From Betaproteobacteria bacterium (GTDB lineage Bacteria; Pseudomonadota; Gammaproteobacteria; Burkholderiales; SG8-39), in contig JAOUIL010000014.1 in the NCBI GenBank assembly GCA_029883975.1, forward strand, positions 1-53,882: a stretch of 53,882 nt of DNA. The letters are read 5' to 3'. Below the pieces are notes generated by a model that ran no database searches, was not told the origin of the DNA, and was given only the letters and a program-made list of their open reading frames with translations. This document shows positions 8,268 to 21,417 of the stretch, piece by piece (positions within the stretch are counted from its first letter, which is position 1; every line of letters begins with the position of its first letter). The position numbers and the translations under genes were made by a program.

Positions 8268-9617
8268 GTGCTCGACAACCTGACCGCGCGCCTGGCGCGG
8301 ATCGTGAAGACGATCCGTGGCGAAGCGCGCCTTACCGAAGCCAACATCCAGGACGCGCTACGCGAGGTGCGCGTGGCGCTGCTCGAGGCCGACGTCGCGC
8401 TGCCGGTGGTGCGCGACTTCATCGCCGCGGTGAAGGACAAGGCGCTCGGGGCGGAGGTGGTCGGCAGCCTGACGCCCGGGCAGGCGCTGATCGGCGTGGT
8501 GCATCGCGAGCTCGCCCGCCTGATGGGCGAGGCGAACGTCGCGCTCGACTTGGCGACGCAGCCGCCGGCGGTGATCCTCATGGCGGGGCTGCAGGGCTCG
8601 GGCAAGACCACCACCACCGGCAAGCTCGCGCGCCTGCTGCTCGCGCAGAAGAAGAAGGTGCTGCTCGTGTCCTGCGACGTGTACCGGCCGGCGGCCATCG
8701 AGCAGCTCGCCGCCGTGGCCGCGCAGGCCGGCGTGGACGTCTTTGCCTCGGCGGCGGGCGAAGCGCCGCTCGACATCGCGCGGCGCGCGCTGGAGCACGC
8801 GAGGACGCGCTACTACGACGTGCTGCTCGTCGACACGGCGGGGCGCCTGGCGATCGACGAGGCGATGATGCAGGAGATCGCCGCGCTGCACGGCGCGCTG
8901 CGCCCCGTCGAGACCCTGTTCGTGGTGGACGCCATGCAGGGTCAGGATGCGGTCAACGTGGCGCGCATCTTCGGCGAGCGCCTGCCGCTCACCGGCGTGG
9001 TCCTCACCAAGCTGGACGGCGACGCGCGCGGCGGCGCGGCGCTGTCGGTGCGCCACGTCACCGGCAAGCCGATCAAATTCGCCGGCACCGGCGAGAAGCT
9101 CGACGCGCTCGAGCCCTTCCACCCCGAGCGCATGGCGTCACGCGTGCTCGGCATGGGCGACATCGTGTCGCTGGTCGAGGAAGCGCACAAGAAGGTCGAC
9201 CTCGAGGAGGCGCAGCGCGTCGCGGAGAAGATCCGCAAGGGCAAGGGCTTCGACCTCGAGGACTTCAAGCAGCAGCTCCAGCAGATGCAGAAGATGGGCG
9301 GCATGGCGTCCATGCTGGACAAGCTGCCGGCGCAGCTCGCCGGCCAGATCAACCCGGCACAGCTGCAGGACGATCGCCAGCTGCGCCGCACGGCCGGCGT
9401 CATCAATGCCATGACGCCGCAGGAGCGTGCGCACCCGGAACTGATCAAGGCGTCGCGCAAGCGGCGCATCGCCGCCGGCGCCGGGGTGCCCGTACAGGAA
9501 GTCAACCGATTGCTCCATCAGTTCGAGCAGATGCAGAAGATGATGAAGATGATGAAGGGCGGCAACATGGCCCGCATGATGCGCAACCTGAAGGGCGTGC
9601 TGCCCGGGATGCGCTAG
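8268..9617 (+). CDS. ffh: Signal recognition particle protein Ffh
   Basis: 449 residues from a GTG start at 8268. This GTPase binds SRP RNA and delivers signal-bearing ribosomes to FtsY at the membrane. The NG domain shows LQGSGKTTTTGKLA (P-loop), LLVDTAGRL and TKLDGDARGGAALS; the M domain is methionine-rich (QQMQKMGGMASMLDKLP and FEQMQKMMKMMKGGNMARMMRNLKG). The frame is open far upstream, but residues before the GTG are low-quality antisense of the ccsA-like gene, and family N-termini begin LDNLTxRL. It stops 2 bp before the convergent corA stop. Confidence 0.97.
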   Translation: MLDNLTARLARIVKTIRGEARLTEANIQDALREVRVALLEADVALPVVRDFIAAVKDKALGAEVVGSLTPGQALIGVVHRELARLMGEANVALDLATQPPAVILMAGLQGSGKTTTTGKLARLLLAQKKKVLLVSCDVYRPAAIEQLAAVAAQAGVDVFASAAGEAPLDIARRALEHARTRYYDVLLVDTAGRLAIDEAMMQEIAALHGALRPVETLFVVDAMQGQDAVNVARIFGERLPLTGVVLTKLDGDARGGAALSVRHVTGKPIKFAGTGEKLDALEPFHPERMASRVLGMGDIVSLVEEAHKKVDLEEAQRVAEKIRKGKGFDLEDFKQQLQQMQKMGGMASMLDKLPAQLAGQINPAQLQDDRQLRRTAGVINAMTPQERAHPELIKASRKRRIAAGAGVPVQEVNRLLHQFEQMQKMMKMMKGGNMARMMRNLKGVLPGMR

Positions 9618-9619
9618 CG

Positions 9620-10585
9620 CTACAGCCAGCGCGCCTTGCGGAAGCGGTAGAACAGGTAGCCGTCGATCGCCGCCATGACGGCCAGCGCCGCGGGGTAGCC
9701 GAAGCGCCAGCCGAGCTCCGGCATGTGCGCGAAGTTCATGCCGTAGATGCCTGCGATCATGGTCGGCACGGCCACCAGCGCGGCATAGGCGGCGAGACGC
9801 TTGGTGACCTCGCTCTCGCCGATGGTGATCATTGCCAGGTTCACCTGGATCGCAGTGGTCACCGTGTCGCGCAGCGTGTCGAGCGACTGGTTGAGCCGGA
9901 TCAGGTGGTCGTAGACGTCGCGGAAGTAGTCGCCCAGCCCGCCGCAGACCTGCGGCACGCGGCCGCCGAACAGCCGGCTGGAGGCGTCCAGCAGGGGGCC
10001 GGCGGCGTGCTTGAGGGTCATCAGCTTCTGCTTGACGTAATAGAGCGCCTCGATGTTCTCGCGCGGCGACTTGCCGGTGAAGATCTGCTCTTCCAGCGCC
10101 TCAAGCTCGGTCTCCACAGTGTCGAGCACCGGGAAGTAGCGATCCACCGCCGCGTCCATCAGCGCGTACAGCACGTAGCCCGGGCCGTGGCGCAGAAGCT
10201 CCGGCTCGCGCTCGCAGCGCGCGCGCACGTCCTGGAAGCCGCGCGCGGTCCGCTGGCGGACGGACAGGATGAAATTACGGCCGACGAAGATGTCGATCTC
10301 GCCGGCGATCAGCTCCTCGCCGGCGACCTCCACCGTGTGCAGCACGGTGAACACGCTGTCGCCGTACTCCTCGATCTTGGGACGCTGGTTGCCGTGTGCC
10401 GCGTCCTCCACCGCCAGCGCGTGCAGGTCGAACTCGTCCTGCATCTCGGCGAGCTCGGCGGCGTCGGCATCGCGCAGCGCCACCCAGACGAAGCAGTCCG
10501 GCCGCGCGAGGTAGGACTTGATCTCGCGCCTCTGGATGTCGGCGAGCTTCCGGCCATCCTGGTAGGCGACGCAGTTGACGAGCAT
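9620..10585 (-). CDS. corA: CorA-family Mg2+/Co2+ channel
   Basis: 321 residues from the ATG at 10585; a GTG 18 bases upstream would add six residues. CorA proteins form homopentameric Mg2+ channels in the inner membrane. The C-terminus has two transmembrane helices with the diagnostic GMN motif between them (IAGIYGMNFAHMPELGW), followed by a basic tail (FRKARWL). The long N-terminal cytoplasmic domain includes FVWVALRDADAAELAEMQDEFDLHALAVEDA, typical of the family. A TACGAT -10-like hexamer lies just upstream of the ATG, suggesting a very short or absent leader. Confidence 0.95.
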   Translation of the reverse strand: MLVNCVAYQDGRKLADIQRREIKSYLARPDCFVWVALRDADAAELAEMQDEFDLHALAVEDAAHGNQRPKIEEYGDSVFTVLHTVEVAGEELIAGEIDIFVGRNFILSVRQRTARGFQDVRARCEREPELLRHGPGYVLYALMDAAVDRYFPVLDTVETELEALEEQIFTGKSPRENIEALYYVKQKLMTLKHAAGPLLDASSRLFGGRVPQVCGGLGDYFRDVYDHLIRLNQSLDTLRDTVTTAIQVNLAMITIGESEVTKRLAAYAALVAVPTMIAGIYGMNFAHMPELGWRFGYPAALAVMAAIDGYLFYRFRKARWL

Positions 10586-10632
10586 GGGCGGGGATCGTAG
10601 CACTGTAAAATGCGCCGCTCGAGGAGGAGCGC

Positions 10633-11847
10633 ATGCCCGACATCAGCCGCAGGGCCCAGCAGCTGGGCACCGAGAACGCTTTCGTGGTCCTTGCCGAGGT
10701 CAACGCCCTCGCGCGGCAGGGCAAGGACATCGTCAGCTTCTGCATCGGCCAGCCGGACTTTCCCGCGCCGGAGCACGTGCAGCAGGCGGCCATCCGCGCG
10801 ATCAAGGCGGGCAAGCACGGCTACACGCCGTCGGCCGGCATCGACGAGCTGCGCGCTGCGGCGGCGAAGTACCTGGCAGGCATGCGCGGCGGCCTGCCGA
10901 TCCGGCCCGAGGACGTGGTGGTCGGCGCGGGGGCGAAGCCGTTCATCGCCTACGCCATCCTGTCGACCACCGACTACGGCGCGGGCGACGAAGTGATCTA
11001 TCCCAACCCGGGGTTTCCGATCTACGAGTCGCAGATCCTGGCGAACGGCGCAAAGCCCGTGCCGATCCACCTGCACGAGGCGCGCGATTTCACGTTCGAC
11101 GTGGCGGAGCTCGAGCGCCTGATCACGCCGCGGACCAGGCTTCTCATTCTCAACTATCCGCACAATCCCACCGGCGGCACGCTGACCCGGAAGGATCTCG
11201 AGGCGATTGCGGCAATCCTGCGCCGGCACCCGCAGGTGTGGGTGTACGCCGACGAGATCTACTCGCGGCTGTCCTATGCGGAAGCCTTCTACTCCATCGC
11301 GCAGGTCCCGGGGATGCTCGAGCGCACCATCATTTCCGACGGCGCTTCCAAGACCTGGGCGATGACCGGCTGGCGTATCGGCTTCACCGCCAATGCCGCG
11401 CTGGCCCCCGTATTCACGCGCTGGATCACCAACACCGACTCCTGCGCCTCGCAGATCTCGCAATGGGCGGCAGTGGAGGCGATCAACGGCCCGCAGGATG
11501 CGGCCGAGCGCATGCGCGCGAGCTTCCTCGAGCGGCGCGACCTGATCGTCGGGCTGCTCAACCAGGTGCCGGGCGTGACCTGCCGCAACCCGGGCGGGGC
11601 GTTCTACGCCTGGCCGAATGTCACCGAGGCCTGCAAGCGCATCGGCGCTGCGGACTCGGAGGAATTCCGCAAGCGCCTGCTCAACGAGGCCGGGGTGGCC
11701 GTGCTCGCCGACATCCACTTCGGCTCGCGCGTGCCGGGCGAGGGCCAGCACTTGCGCTTTTCCTACGCCGCCTCGAAGCAGGCGATCGAGCAGGGCGTGG
11801 CGCGCATGGCCGAGTTCATCGGGAAGAACACCCGAAAAGCCGCATGA
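10633..11847 (+). CDS. PLP-dependent class I aminotransferase
   Basis: 404 residues of fold-type I aminotransferase. The pyridoxal-phosphate lysine is Lys240 in SDGASKTWAMTGWRIGF; other landmarks are LILNYPHNPTGG, YADEIYSRLSY and the C-terminal arginine region LRFSYAAS. The substrate could be aspartate, alanine or another amino acid and cannot be fixed from sequence alone. A clear Shine-Dalgarno GGAGGAG precedes the ATG, and a TAAAAT hexamer at 10606-10611 is a possible -10. The stop overlaps the start of the Nudix gene (ATGA), followed by mnmA: a three-gene unit. Confidence 0.93.
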   Translation: MPDISRRAQQLGTENAFVVLAEVNALARQGKDIVSFCIGQPDFPAPEHVQQAAIRAIKAGKHGYTPSAGIDELRAAAAKYLAGMRGGLPIRPEDVVVGAGAKPFIAYAILSTTDYGAGDEVIYPNPGFPIYESQILANGAKPVPIHLHEARDFTFDVAELERLITPRTRLLILNYPHNPTGGTLTRKDLEAIAAILRRHPQVWVYADEIYSRLSYAEAFYSIAQVPGMLERTIISDGASKTWAMTGWRIGFTANAALAPVFTRWITNTDSCASQISQWAAVEAINGPQDAAERMRASFLERRDLIVGLLNQVPGVTCRNPGGAFYAWPNVTEACKRIGAADSEEFRKRLLNEAGVAVLADIHFGSRVPGEGQHLRFSYAASKQAIEQGVARMAEFIGKNTRKAA

Positions 11848-12288
11848 GCCGCTGGCGGCCGAGCGTGACCGTCGCCGCGGTGATCGAGCGCGACGGCAAG
11901 TTCCTTTTCGTAGAGGAGATCGCGGGCGGGCGGCGCGTGCTCAACCAGCCCGCGGGCCACCTCGACCCGGGCGAGTCGCTCGTGCAGGCGGTGGCGCGCG
12001 AGGTGCTGGAGGAAACCGCGCACCGTTTCACGCCCACGGCGTTGCTGGGTATCTACCGGTGGCTCTACGACAGGGAGGACGTGACGTTTCTGCGCTTCGC
12101 GTTCCTCGGCAGAGTGGACGGACCGGAACCGGGGCGCAATCTCGACAAGGAGATCGTCGCCGCGCTGTGGCTGGCGCCCACCGAGCTGGCGGCGCGCCGC
12201 GCCGAGCACCGCTCGCCGCTCGTGCAGCAGTGCGTGGACGACTTTCTCGCCGGGCGGAGCTTTCCGCTCGACGTGCTATCGAAGCCCT

Positions 12289-12296
<8 letters not shown>
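11844..12296 (+). CDS. Nudix hydrolase, NudJ-like
   Basis: 150 residues. The Nudix box is complete: [21 protein letters not shown], fitting Gx5Ex7REUxEExGU (cut just before its end). The N-terminus [21 protein letters not shown] and the position directly before mnmA resemble NudJ/YmfB, a phosphatase of thiamin pyrophosphate precursors and nucleoside di- and triphosphates that also sits next to mnmA in E. coli. The ATG overlaps the preceding stop (ATGA) and the end overlaps mnmA by 8 bp, so the three genes look translationally coupled. Confidence 0.92.
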
Positions 12297-14798
<2,502 letters not shown>

Positions 14799-14815
14799 CG
14801 CCGCTGCGGCCGGCG

Positions 14816-15757
14816 CTAGACGACCGCGCCGTCGTTCTCGTCGCCGGTGGTCTTCCTGGGGGGCTTGATGAACTGCGCGCGATCCACGCCCAGCCACATG
14901 AGCAGCGGGCTCGCCACCAGCACCGACGAGTAGATGCCGAACAGGATGCCGATGGTGAGCGCCAGCGCGAAATAGTGCAGCGCCGGGCCACCGAACAGGA
15001 GCATGGTGGTCACCATCACCTGCGTGCTGCCGTGCGTGATGATGGTGCGCGAGATCGTGCCGGTGATGGCGGCGTCGATGACCTCGGGCACGCTGGCGCG
15101 GCGCATCTTGCGGATCATCTCGCGCACCCGGTCGAACACCACCACCGACTCGTTCACCGAGTAGCCGAGCACCGCCAGCACCGCCGCCAACACCGGCAGC
15201 GAGAACTCCCACTGGAAGTAGGCGAAGAATCCCAGGATGATGACCACGTCGTGCAGGTTGGCAATGATCGCCGACAGGCCGAAGCGCCACTCGAAGCGCA
15301 TCCACAGGTACAGCACGATGCCCACGGCCGTCACCAAGAGGGCCAGCGCGCCGTACTCGGCGAGCTCCTCGCCGACCTGCGGCCCGACGTACTCCACACG
15401 GCGCACCTCGACCGACGGGTCGCCCTTGTGCAGCACGGCATGCACCTTCTCCGAGAGCTGCGCGCTGGACTGACTGGCGTCGGCGTGCAGGCGGATGAGC
15501 ACGTCGCGCGAGGAGCCGAAGTTCTGCACTTCCGCCTTGTACCCCGACTGCTCGAGCGCGCGGCGCACGCCGTCCACGTCGGCCGACTGCTGGTAGCTCA
15601 CTTCGAGCAGCGTGCCGCCGGTGAACTCGATGGAGAAATTGAGGCCGCGCGTGGCGAGGAAGAAGATGGCCAGCAGGAAGGTGACCGCCGAGACGACGTT
15701 GAAGACGAGCGCGTGCCGCATGAACGGGATGGTGCGGCGGATCTTGAAGAATTCCAT
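14816..15757 (-). CDS. secF: Protein-export membrane protein SecF
   Basis: 313 residues. SecF, with SecD and YajC, uses the proton motive force to help SecYEG release and pull translocating proteins on the periplasmic side. Visible: a first transmembrane helix after FKIRRTIPFMRHALVF, the periplasmic segment opening FSIEFTGGTLLEVSY, then five helices containing YSVNESVVVFDRVRE and SRTIITHGSTQVMV. It ends with a charged cytoplasmic tail. It lies 8 bp after secD on the same strand. Confidence 0.97.
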   Translation of the reverse strand: MEFFKIRRTIPFMRHALVFNVVSAVTFLLAIFFLATRGLNFSIEFTGGTLLEVSYQQSADVDGVRRALEQSGYKAEVQNFGSSRDVLIRLHADASQSSAQLSEKVHAVLHKGDPSVEVRRVEYVGPQVGEELAEYGALALLVTAVGIVLYLWMRFEWRFGLSAIIANLHDVVIILGFFAYFQWEFSLPVLAAVLAVLGYSVNESVVVFDRVREMIRKMRRASVPEVIDAAITGTISRTIITHGSTQVMVTTMLLFGGPALHYFALALTIGILFGIYSSVLVASPLLMWLGVDRAQFIKPPRKTTGDENDGAVV

Positions 15758-15765
15758 CGCTCAGC

Positions 15766-17625
15766 TCACTTCCACGCCGTATTGCCGATATGCAACCGCT
15801 CCACCTTGCGCCGATGGCCGTGCGTCGCGTTGACGATGGCGCGCGACACCACCACCGAGGAGAAGATCGAGGTGAGGATGCCGAGGCAGTGCACCACCGC
15901 GAAGCCGCGCACCGGCCCGGAGCCGAAGATGAGCAGCGCCAGGCCGGCAATCAGCGTGGTGATGTTGGAATCCAGGATGGTGCCCCAGGCGCGCTCGTAG
16001 CCCGCGGCGATCGCCGCCTGCGGCGTCGAGCCTCCACGCAGCTCCTCGCGGATGCGCTCGTTGATCAGCACGTTGGCGTCGATCGCCATGCCGAGCGTGA
16101 GCGCGATGGCGGCGATGCCGGGCAGGGTGAGCGTCGCCTGCAGGAGCGAAAGCAGCGCGACCAGGAACAGCAGGTTGACGCCCAGGGCGACCGAGGAGAT
16201 CAGCCCGAACACCACGTAGTACGCGGACATGAACACCACGATGGCGAGGAAGCCCCAGCGCGTGGCGTCGAAGCCTTTCTCGATGTTCTCGCGGCCGAGG
16301 CTCGGGCCGACGGTGCGCTCCTCGACGATCTCCATCGGCGCGGCGAGCGAACCGGCGCGCAGCAGCAGCGCGACGTCGTTCGCCTCGGTGGTGGTCATGC
16401 GGCCCGAGATCTGCACCCTGCCGCCGCCGATCTCGCTGCGGATCACCGGCGCGGTCACTACCTCGCCCTTGCCCTTCTCGATGAGCAGGATCGCCATGCG
16501 CTTGCCGACGTTCTCGCGCGTCACCTCCTTGAAGATGCGCGCGCCTGCGCCGTCCAGCGTCAGGTGCACCGCCGGCTCGTTGGTCTGGTTGTCGAAGCCG
16601 GGCTGCGCGTCGGTAAGCCGGTCGCCGGTCAGCACCACCTGCTTCTTCACCAGCAGCGGCGCGCCGTTCCTCTCGATGTAGAACTCGGTGCCGAAGGGCA
16701 CCTCGCCGCGCGCGGCCGCGGCGAGCAGCTCGGGCGTCATCTTCTCTTCGTCGACCATGCGGATCTCGAGCGTCGCCGTGCGGCCGAGGATGTCCTTCGC
16801 CTTGGCCGTGTCCTGCACCCCGGGCAGCTGCACGACCACGCGGTCGGCGCCCTGCTGCTGGATCACCGGCTCCGCGACGCCGAGCTCGTTGATGCGGTTG
16901 TGCAGCGTGGTGATGTTCTGCTTGAGCGCATACTCCTGCGTGCGCTTGGCGGCCTCCGGCTTGAGCGTGCCGACCAGCAGGAAGTCGCTGCCGTCGTCGC
17001 GCTCGGCGAACGCCAGGTCGGCGAGCGCCGCGATGAGCACCTCGCGCGCCCGGTCGCGCGCGGCCGCGTCGCGGAAGCGCACGCGCAGCGTCTGCCCCTC
17101 GCGGCCGACGCCGGCGTGGCGGATGTTGCGCTCGCGCAACTGCGAGCGGATGTCGCCGGTGAGGCTTTCGAGGCGCTTGGCGAGCGCGGCCTGCATGTCG
17201 ACCTGGAGCAGGAAGTGCACGCCGCCGCGCAAGTCGAGGCCGAGATACAGCGGCAACGCGCCGAGCCGCGTCAGCCAGGCCGGAGAGGCGGGCAGCAGGT
17301 TGAGCGCCACCACGAACGTCGCGTTCTGCGGGTCGGGATTGAGCGCGCTGTCGATCGTGTCCCGTGCCTTGAGCTGGGTGTCGGTATCGGCGAAGCGCAC
17401 GCGCAGGCTGTTGGCGTCCAGCACCAGGGCGGTCGGCGCGATGCCCGCGCCCTTGAGCGCCGCCTCCACGCGCTGCATGAGCGACGCGTCCACCTTGACC
17501 GTGGCGCGCAGGCTCTGCACCTGGACGGCCGGCGACTCGCCGAAGAAGTTCGGCAAGGTGTAGAAGAACGCCACGGCTACGCACAGCGCGACCAAGGCGT
17601 ACTTCCAGGCCGGAAAGCGGTTCAC
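15766..17625 (-). CDS. secD: Protein translocase subunit SecD
   Basis: 619 residues. The protein shows the SecD order: an N-terminal helix, GLDLRGGVHFLLQVDMQ, a large periplasmic domain (P1 head and base), and a C-terminal set of five helices with GMAIDANVLINERIREEL and the RND-type export signature. It forms the SecDF complex with the downstream secF. The start is a few bases after yajC. Length matches proteobacterial SecD. Confidence 0.97.
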   Translation of the reverse strand: MNRFPAWKYALVALCVAVAFFYTLPNFFGESPAVQVQSLRATVKVDASLMQRVEAALKGAGIAPTALVLDANSLRVRFADTDTQLKARDTIDSALNPDPQNATFVVALNLLPASPAWLTRLGALPLYLGLDLRGGVHFLLQVDMQAALAKRLESLTGDIRSQLRERNIRHAGVGREGQTLRVRFRDAAARDRAREVLIAALADLAFAERDDGSDFLLVGTLKPEAAKRTQEYALKQNITTLHNRINELGVAEPVIQQQGADRVVVQLPGVQDTAKAKDILGRTATLEIRMVDEEKMTPELLAAAARGEVPFGTEFYIERNGAPLLVKKQVVLTGDRLTDAQPGFDNQTNEPAVHLTLDGAGARIFKEVTRENVGKRMAILLIEKGKGEVVTAPVIRSEIGGGRVQISGRMTTTEANDVALLLRAGSLAAPMEIVEERTVGPSLGRENIEKGFDATRWGFLAIVVFMSAYYVVFGLISSVALGVNLLFLVALLSLLQATLTLPGIAAIALTLGMAIDANVLINERIREELRGGSTPQAAIAAGYERAWGTILDSNITTLIAGLALLIFGSGPVRGFAVVHCLGILTSIFSSVVVSRAIVNATHGHRRKVERLHIGNTAWK

Positions 17626-17632
17626 CCGGGGA

Positions 17633-17953
17633 CTACTGGATGGTCTTGATGGTGCCCTTGGGCAGCAGGGTCTGCACCGCGGTGCGCTGCACGCTGATCT
17701 CGGTGCTGGGCGCGATCTCCAGGATCACGTAGCCGTCGGCCAGCCGGCTGATGCGCCCCACCACGCCGCCCGCGGTGACCACTTCGTCGCCTTTCTGCAG
17801 CGCCTCGACCATCTGCTTGTGGTCCTTGGCGCGCTTCATCTGCGGGCGGATCATGAGGAAGTACAGCAGCACGAACATCAGGATGATGGGCAGGAACCCC
17901 ATGATCCCCGGATCGCCGCCGGCGGCGGCCTGTGCATAGGCGTTGTTGATCAT
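17633..17953 (-). CDS. yajC: Sec translocase accessory subunit YajC
   Basis: 106 residues. A single N-terminal transmembrane helix (GIMGFLPIILMFVLLYFLMIRPQ) is followed by the family motif RPQMKRAKDHKQMVEALQKGDEVVTAGGVVGRI. YajC associates with SecDF. It sits between tgt and secD, the standard order, with 30 bp to tgt containing a likely promoter. Confidence 0.97.
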   Translation of the reverse strand: MINNAYAQAAAGGDPGIMGFLPIILMFVLLYFLMIRPQMKRAKDHKQMVEALQKGDEVVTAGGVVGRISRLADGYVILEIAPSTEISVQRTAVQTLLPKGTIKTIQ

Positions 17954-17982
17954 CGCTGCGGACTCGCTGGGAAAGGGCGCGG

Positions 17983-20082
<2,100 letters not shown>

Positions 20083-20089
20083 GGCGCCC

Positions 20090-20109
20090 GATTATAGGGG
20101 CCTATAATC
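20090..20109. promoter_or_regulatory. Divergent mirrored -10 boxes for queA and tRNA-Leu
   Basis: The 20-bp stretch GATTATAGGGGCCTATAATC is an inverted repeat with 9-bp arms. It puts a perfect TATAAT on the plus strand (20103-20108), 14 bp before tRNA-Leu, and one on the minus strand (20091-20096), 8 bp before the queA ATG. No consensus -35 is obvious for either direction. Confidence 0.5.
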
Positions 20110-20121
20110 CGGCCCTCCCGC

Positions 20122-20208
20122 GCCGGAATGGCGGAACCGGTAGACGCAGCGGACTCAAAATCCGCCGGTGGCGACACCATGAGAGTTCGAGTCTCTCTTC
20201 CGGCACCA
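20122..20208 (+). tRNA. tRNA-Leu, anticodon CAA
   Basis: An 87-nt class II tRNA with an encoded CCA end. The acceptor stem GCCGGAA pairs with TTCCGGC (20198-20204), followed by discriminator A and CCA (20206-20208). The anticodon stem GCGGA/TCCGC encloses the loop CTCAAAA, anticodon CAA, reading UUG. The long variable arm and the T-loop GTTCGAGTC are visible. The class II variable arm supports leucine. Confidence 0.96.
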
Positions 20209-20217
20209 CGCCCTGCC

Positions 20218-20250
20218 TGTCGCACCCCCGCGACACAATTTCTTTCTTTG
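20218..20250 (+). terminator. tRNA-Leu terminator (also a GlrR-type dyad)
   Basis: A 6-bp stem TGTCGC/GCGACA with loop ACCCCC (20218-20235) is followed by a T-rich run, CAATTTCTTTCTTTG. This fits an intrinsic terminator 10 bp after the tRNA. The same bases also read TGTC-N10-GACA, the spacing of GlrR enhancer sites. Confidence 0.6.
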
Positions 20251-20325
20251 CCGTCAGCCCCTTAGCTGGACAGCCGGGGGTCTCCGGGGTAGGCTTCCGC
20301 GCGACGAACCGACAAGAGGGGGCGC

Positions 20326-21417
20326 ATGGCGAAGGCGCCTGTTTTCGTGCTTCCGGTGGCCCGCAATACCGCGATGGTGGTGGACGACCAGTCCACCGGC
20401 CGCGCCATTCTCGAGCAGGTGGTCCGCTCGCTCGACGAGCGTGTGACGGTGATGGGGTTCGGGCGCCCCGTCGATGCCGTGGTGTGGGCGACGCGCCACG
20501 TCGCCGACCTCGTGCTGATCGACTACATGATGCCCGACATGAATGGCGTCGAGCTCGCCAAGCGGCTGCGCGCGCTGCCCGGCTACGAGCACGTGCCGAT
20601 CATGATGGTCACGGCGCACGACGATCGCAAGGTGCGCTACGACGCGCTCGACGCCGGGGTGACCGACTTCCTCATCAAGCCGGTCGACGCGCGCGAATGC
20701 ATGGCGCGCTGCCGCAACCTGCTGACGCTGCGCCGGCAGCAGCTGGCGCTGGAGGACCGGCGGCGACTGCTGGAATCCATGGTCGACGACGCCACGCGCG
20801 AGGTGCGCGAACGCGAGAAGGAAACCCTGATGCGGCTGGCGCGCGCGGGCGAGTTCCGCGACGAAGAGACGGGCTATCACCTGGTGCGCATGGCGCGCTA
20901 TTCGCGCCTCATTGCCGACACGATCGGACTGGAGCGCGACGAGGCCGAGACCATCGAGCTGGCTGCGCCGCTGCACGACATCGGCAAGATCGGCATCCCG
21001 GACCAGATCCTGCTCAAGGCAGGACGGCTGAGCGATGCCGAGGGCGCGGTGATGCGCCGCCACCCGCTCATCGGCCACGAGATCCTCAAGGGCAGCGCGT
21101 CCAAGTACGTGCGCATGGGCTCGCTGATCGCGCTCGGCCACCACGAGAAGTACGACGGCAGCGGCTATCCGAACGGCGTGGTCGGCGAGCACATCGCGCT
21201 GTGCGCCCGCATCGTGGCGGTGGCGGACGTGTTCGACGCGCTGACCTCGACACGGCCGTACAAGCGCGCCTGGGAGGTCGACCAGGCGCTCGAGTTCCTG
21301 TGCGCGCAGCGCGGGCAGCACTTCGATCCGCAGCTGATCGACGCGTTCGCCGGCGTGCGCGAGGAGGTGCGCCGCATCCAGCGCGAGCTGCGCGACCCGG
21401 AGGCGGCGCGCGCATGA
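20326..21417 (+). CDS. RpfG-like response regulator with HD-GYP c-di-GMP phosphodiesterase domain
   Basis: 363 residues. An N-terminal receiver domain carries phospho-acceptor Asp66 (LVLIDYMMPDMNG) and Lys118 (FLIKPV). The C-terminal HD-GYP domain keeps all hallmarks: HDIGKIGIPDQILLK (His217-Asp218), His251, HHEKYDGSGYPNG (His272-His273 and GYP around 280-282) and VADVFDAL. In Xanthomonas, RpfG degrades cyclic di-GMP when RpfC senses DSF fatty-acid signal. Here it precedes an RpfC-like kinase with an ATGA overlap, and a convergent RpfF-like synthase is 3 kb away. A strong Shine-Dalgarno GAGGGGG precedes the ATG. Confidence 0.93.
   Translation: MAKAPVFVLPVARNTAMVVDDQSTGRAILEQVVRSLDERVTVMGFGRPVDAVVWATRHVADLVLIDYMMPDMNGVELAKRLRALPGYEHVPIMMVTAHDDRKVRYDALDAGVTDFLIKPVDARECMARCRNLLTLRRQQLALEDRRRLLESMVDDATREVREREKETLMRLARAGEFRDEETGYHLVRMARYSRLIADTIGLERDEAETIELAAPLHDIGKIGIPDQILLKAGRLSDAEGAVMRRHPLIGHEILKGSASKYVRMGSLIALGHHEKYDGSGYPNGVVGEHIALCARIVAVADVFDALTSTRPYKRAWEVDQALEFLCAQRGQHFDPQLIDAFAGVREEVRRIQRELRDPEAARA

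Noticed and set aside
20236-20325. Possible c-di-GMP riboswitch upstream of the HD-GYP gene
   Set aside because: The GEMM core sequences and tetraloop receptor are not present; only short GC pairings are seen.
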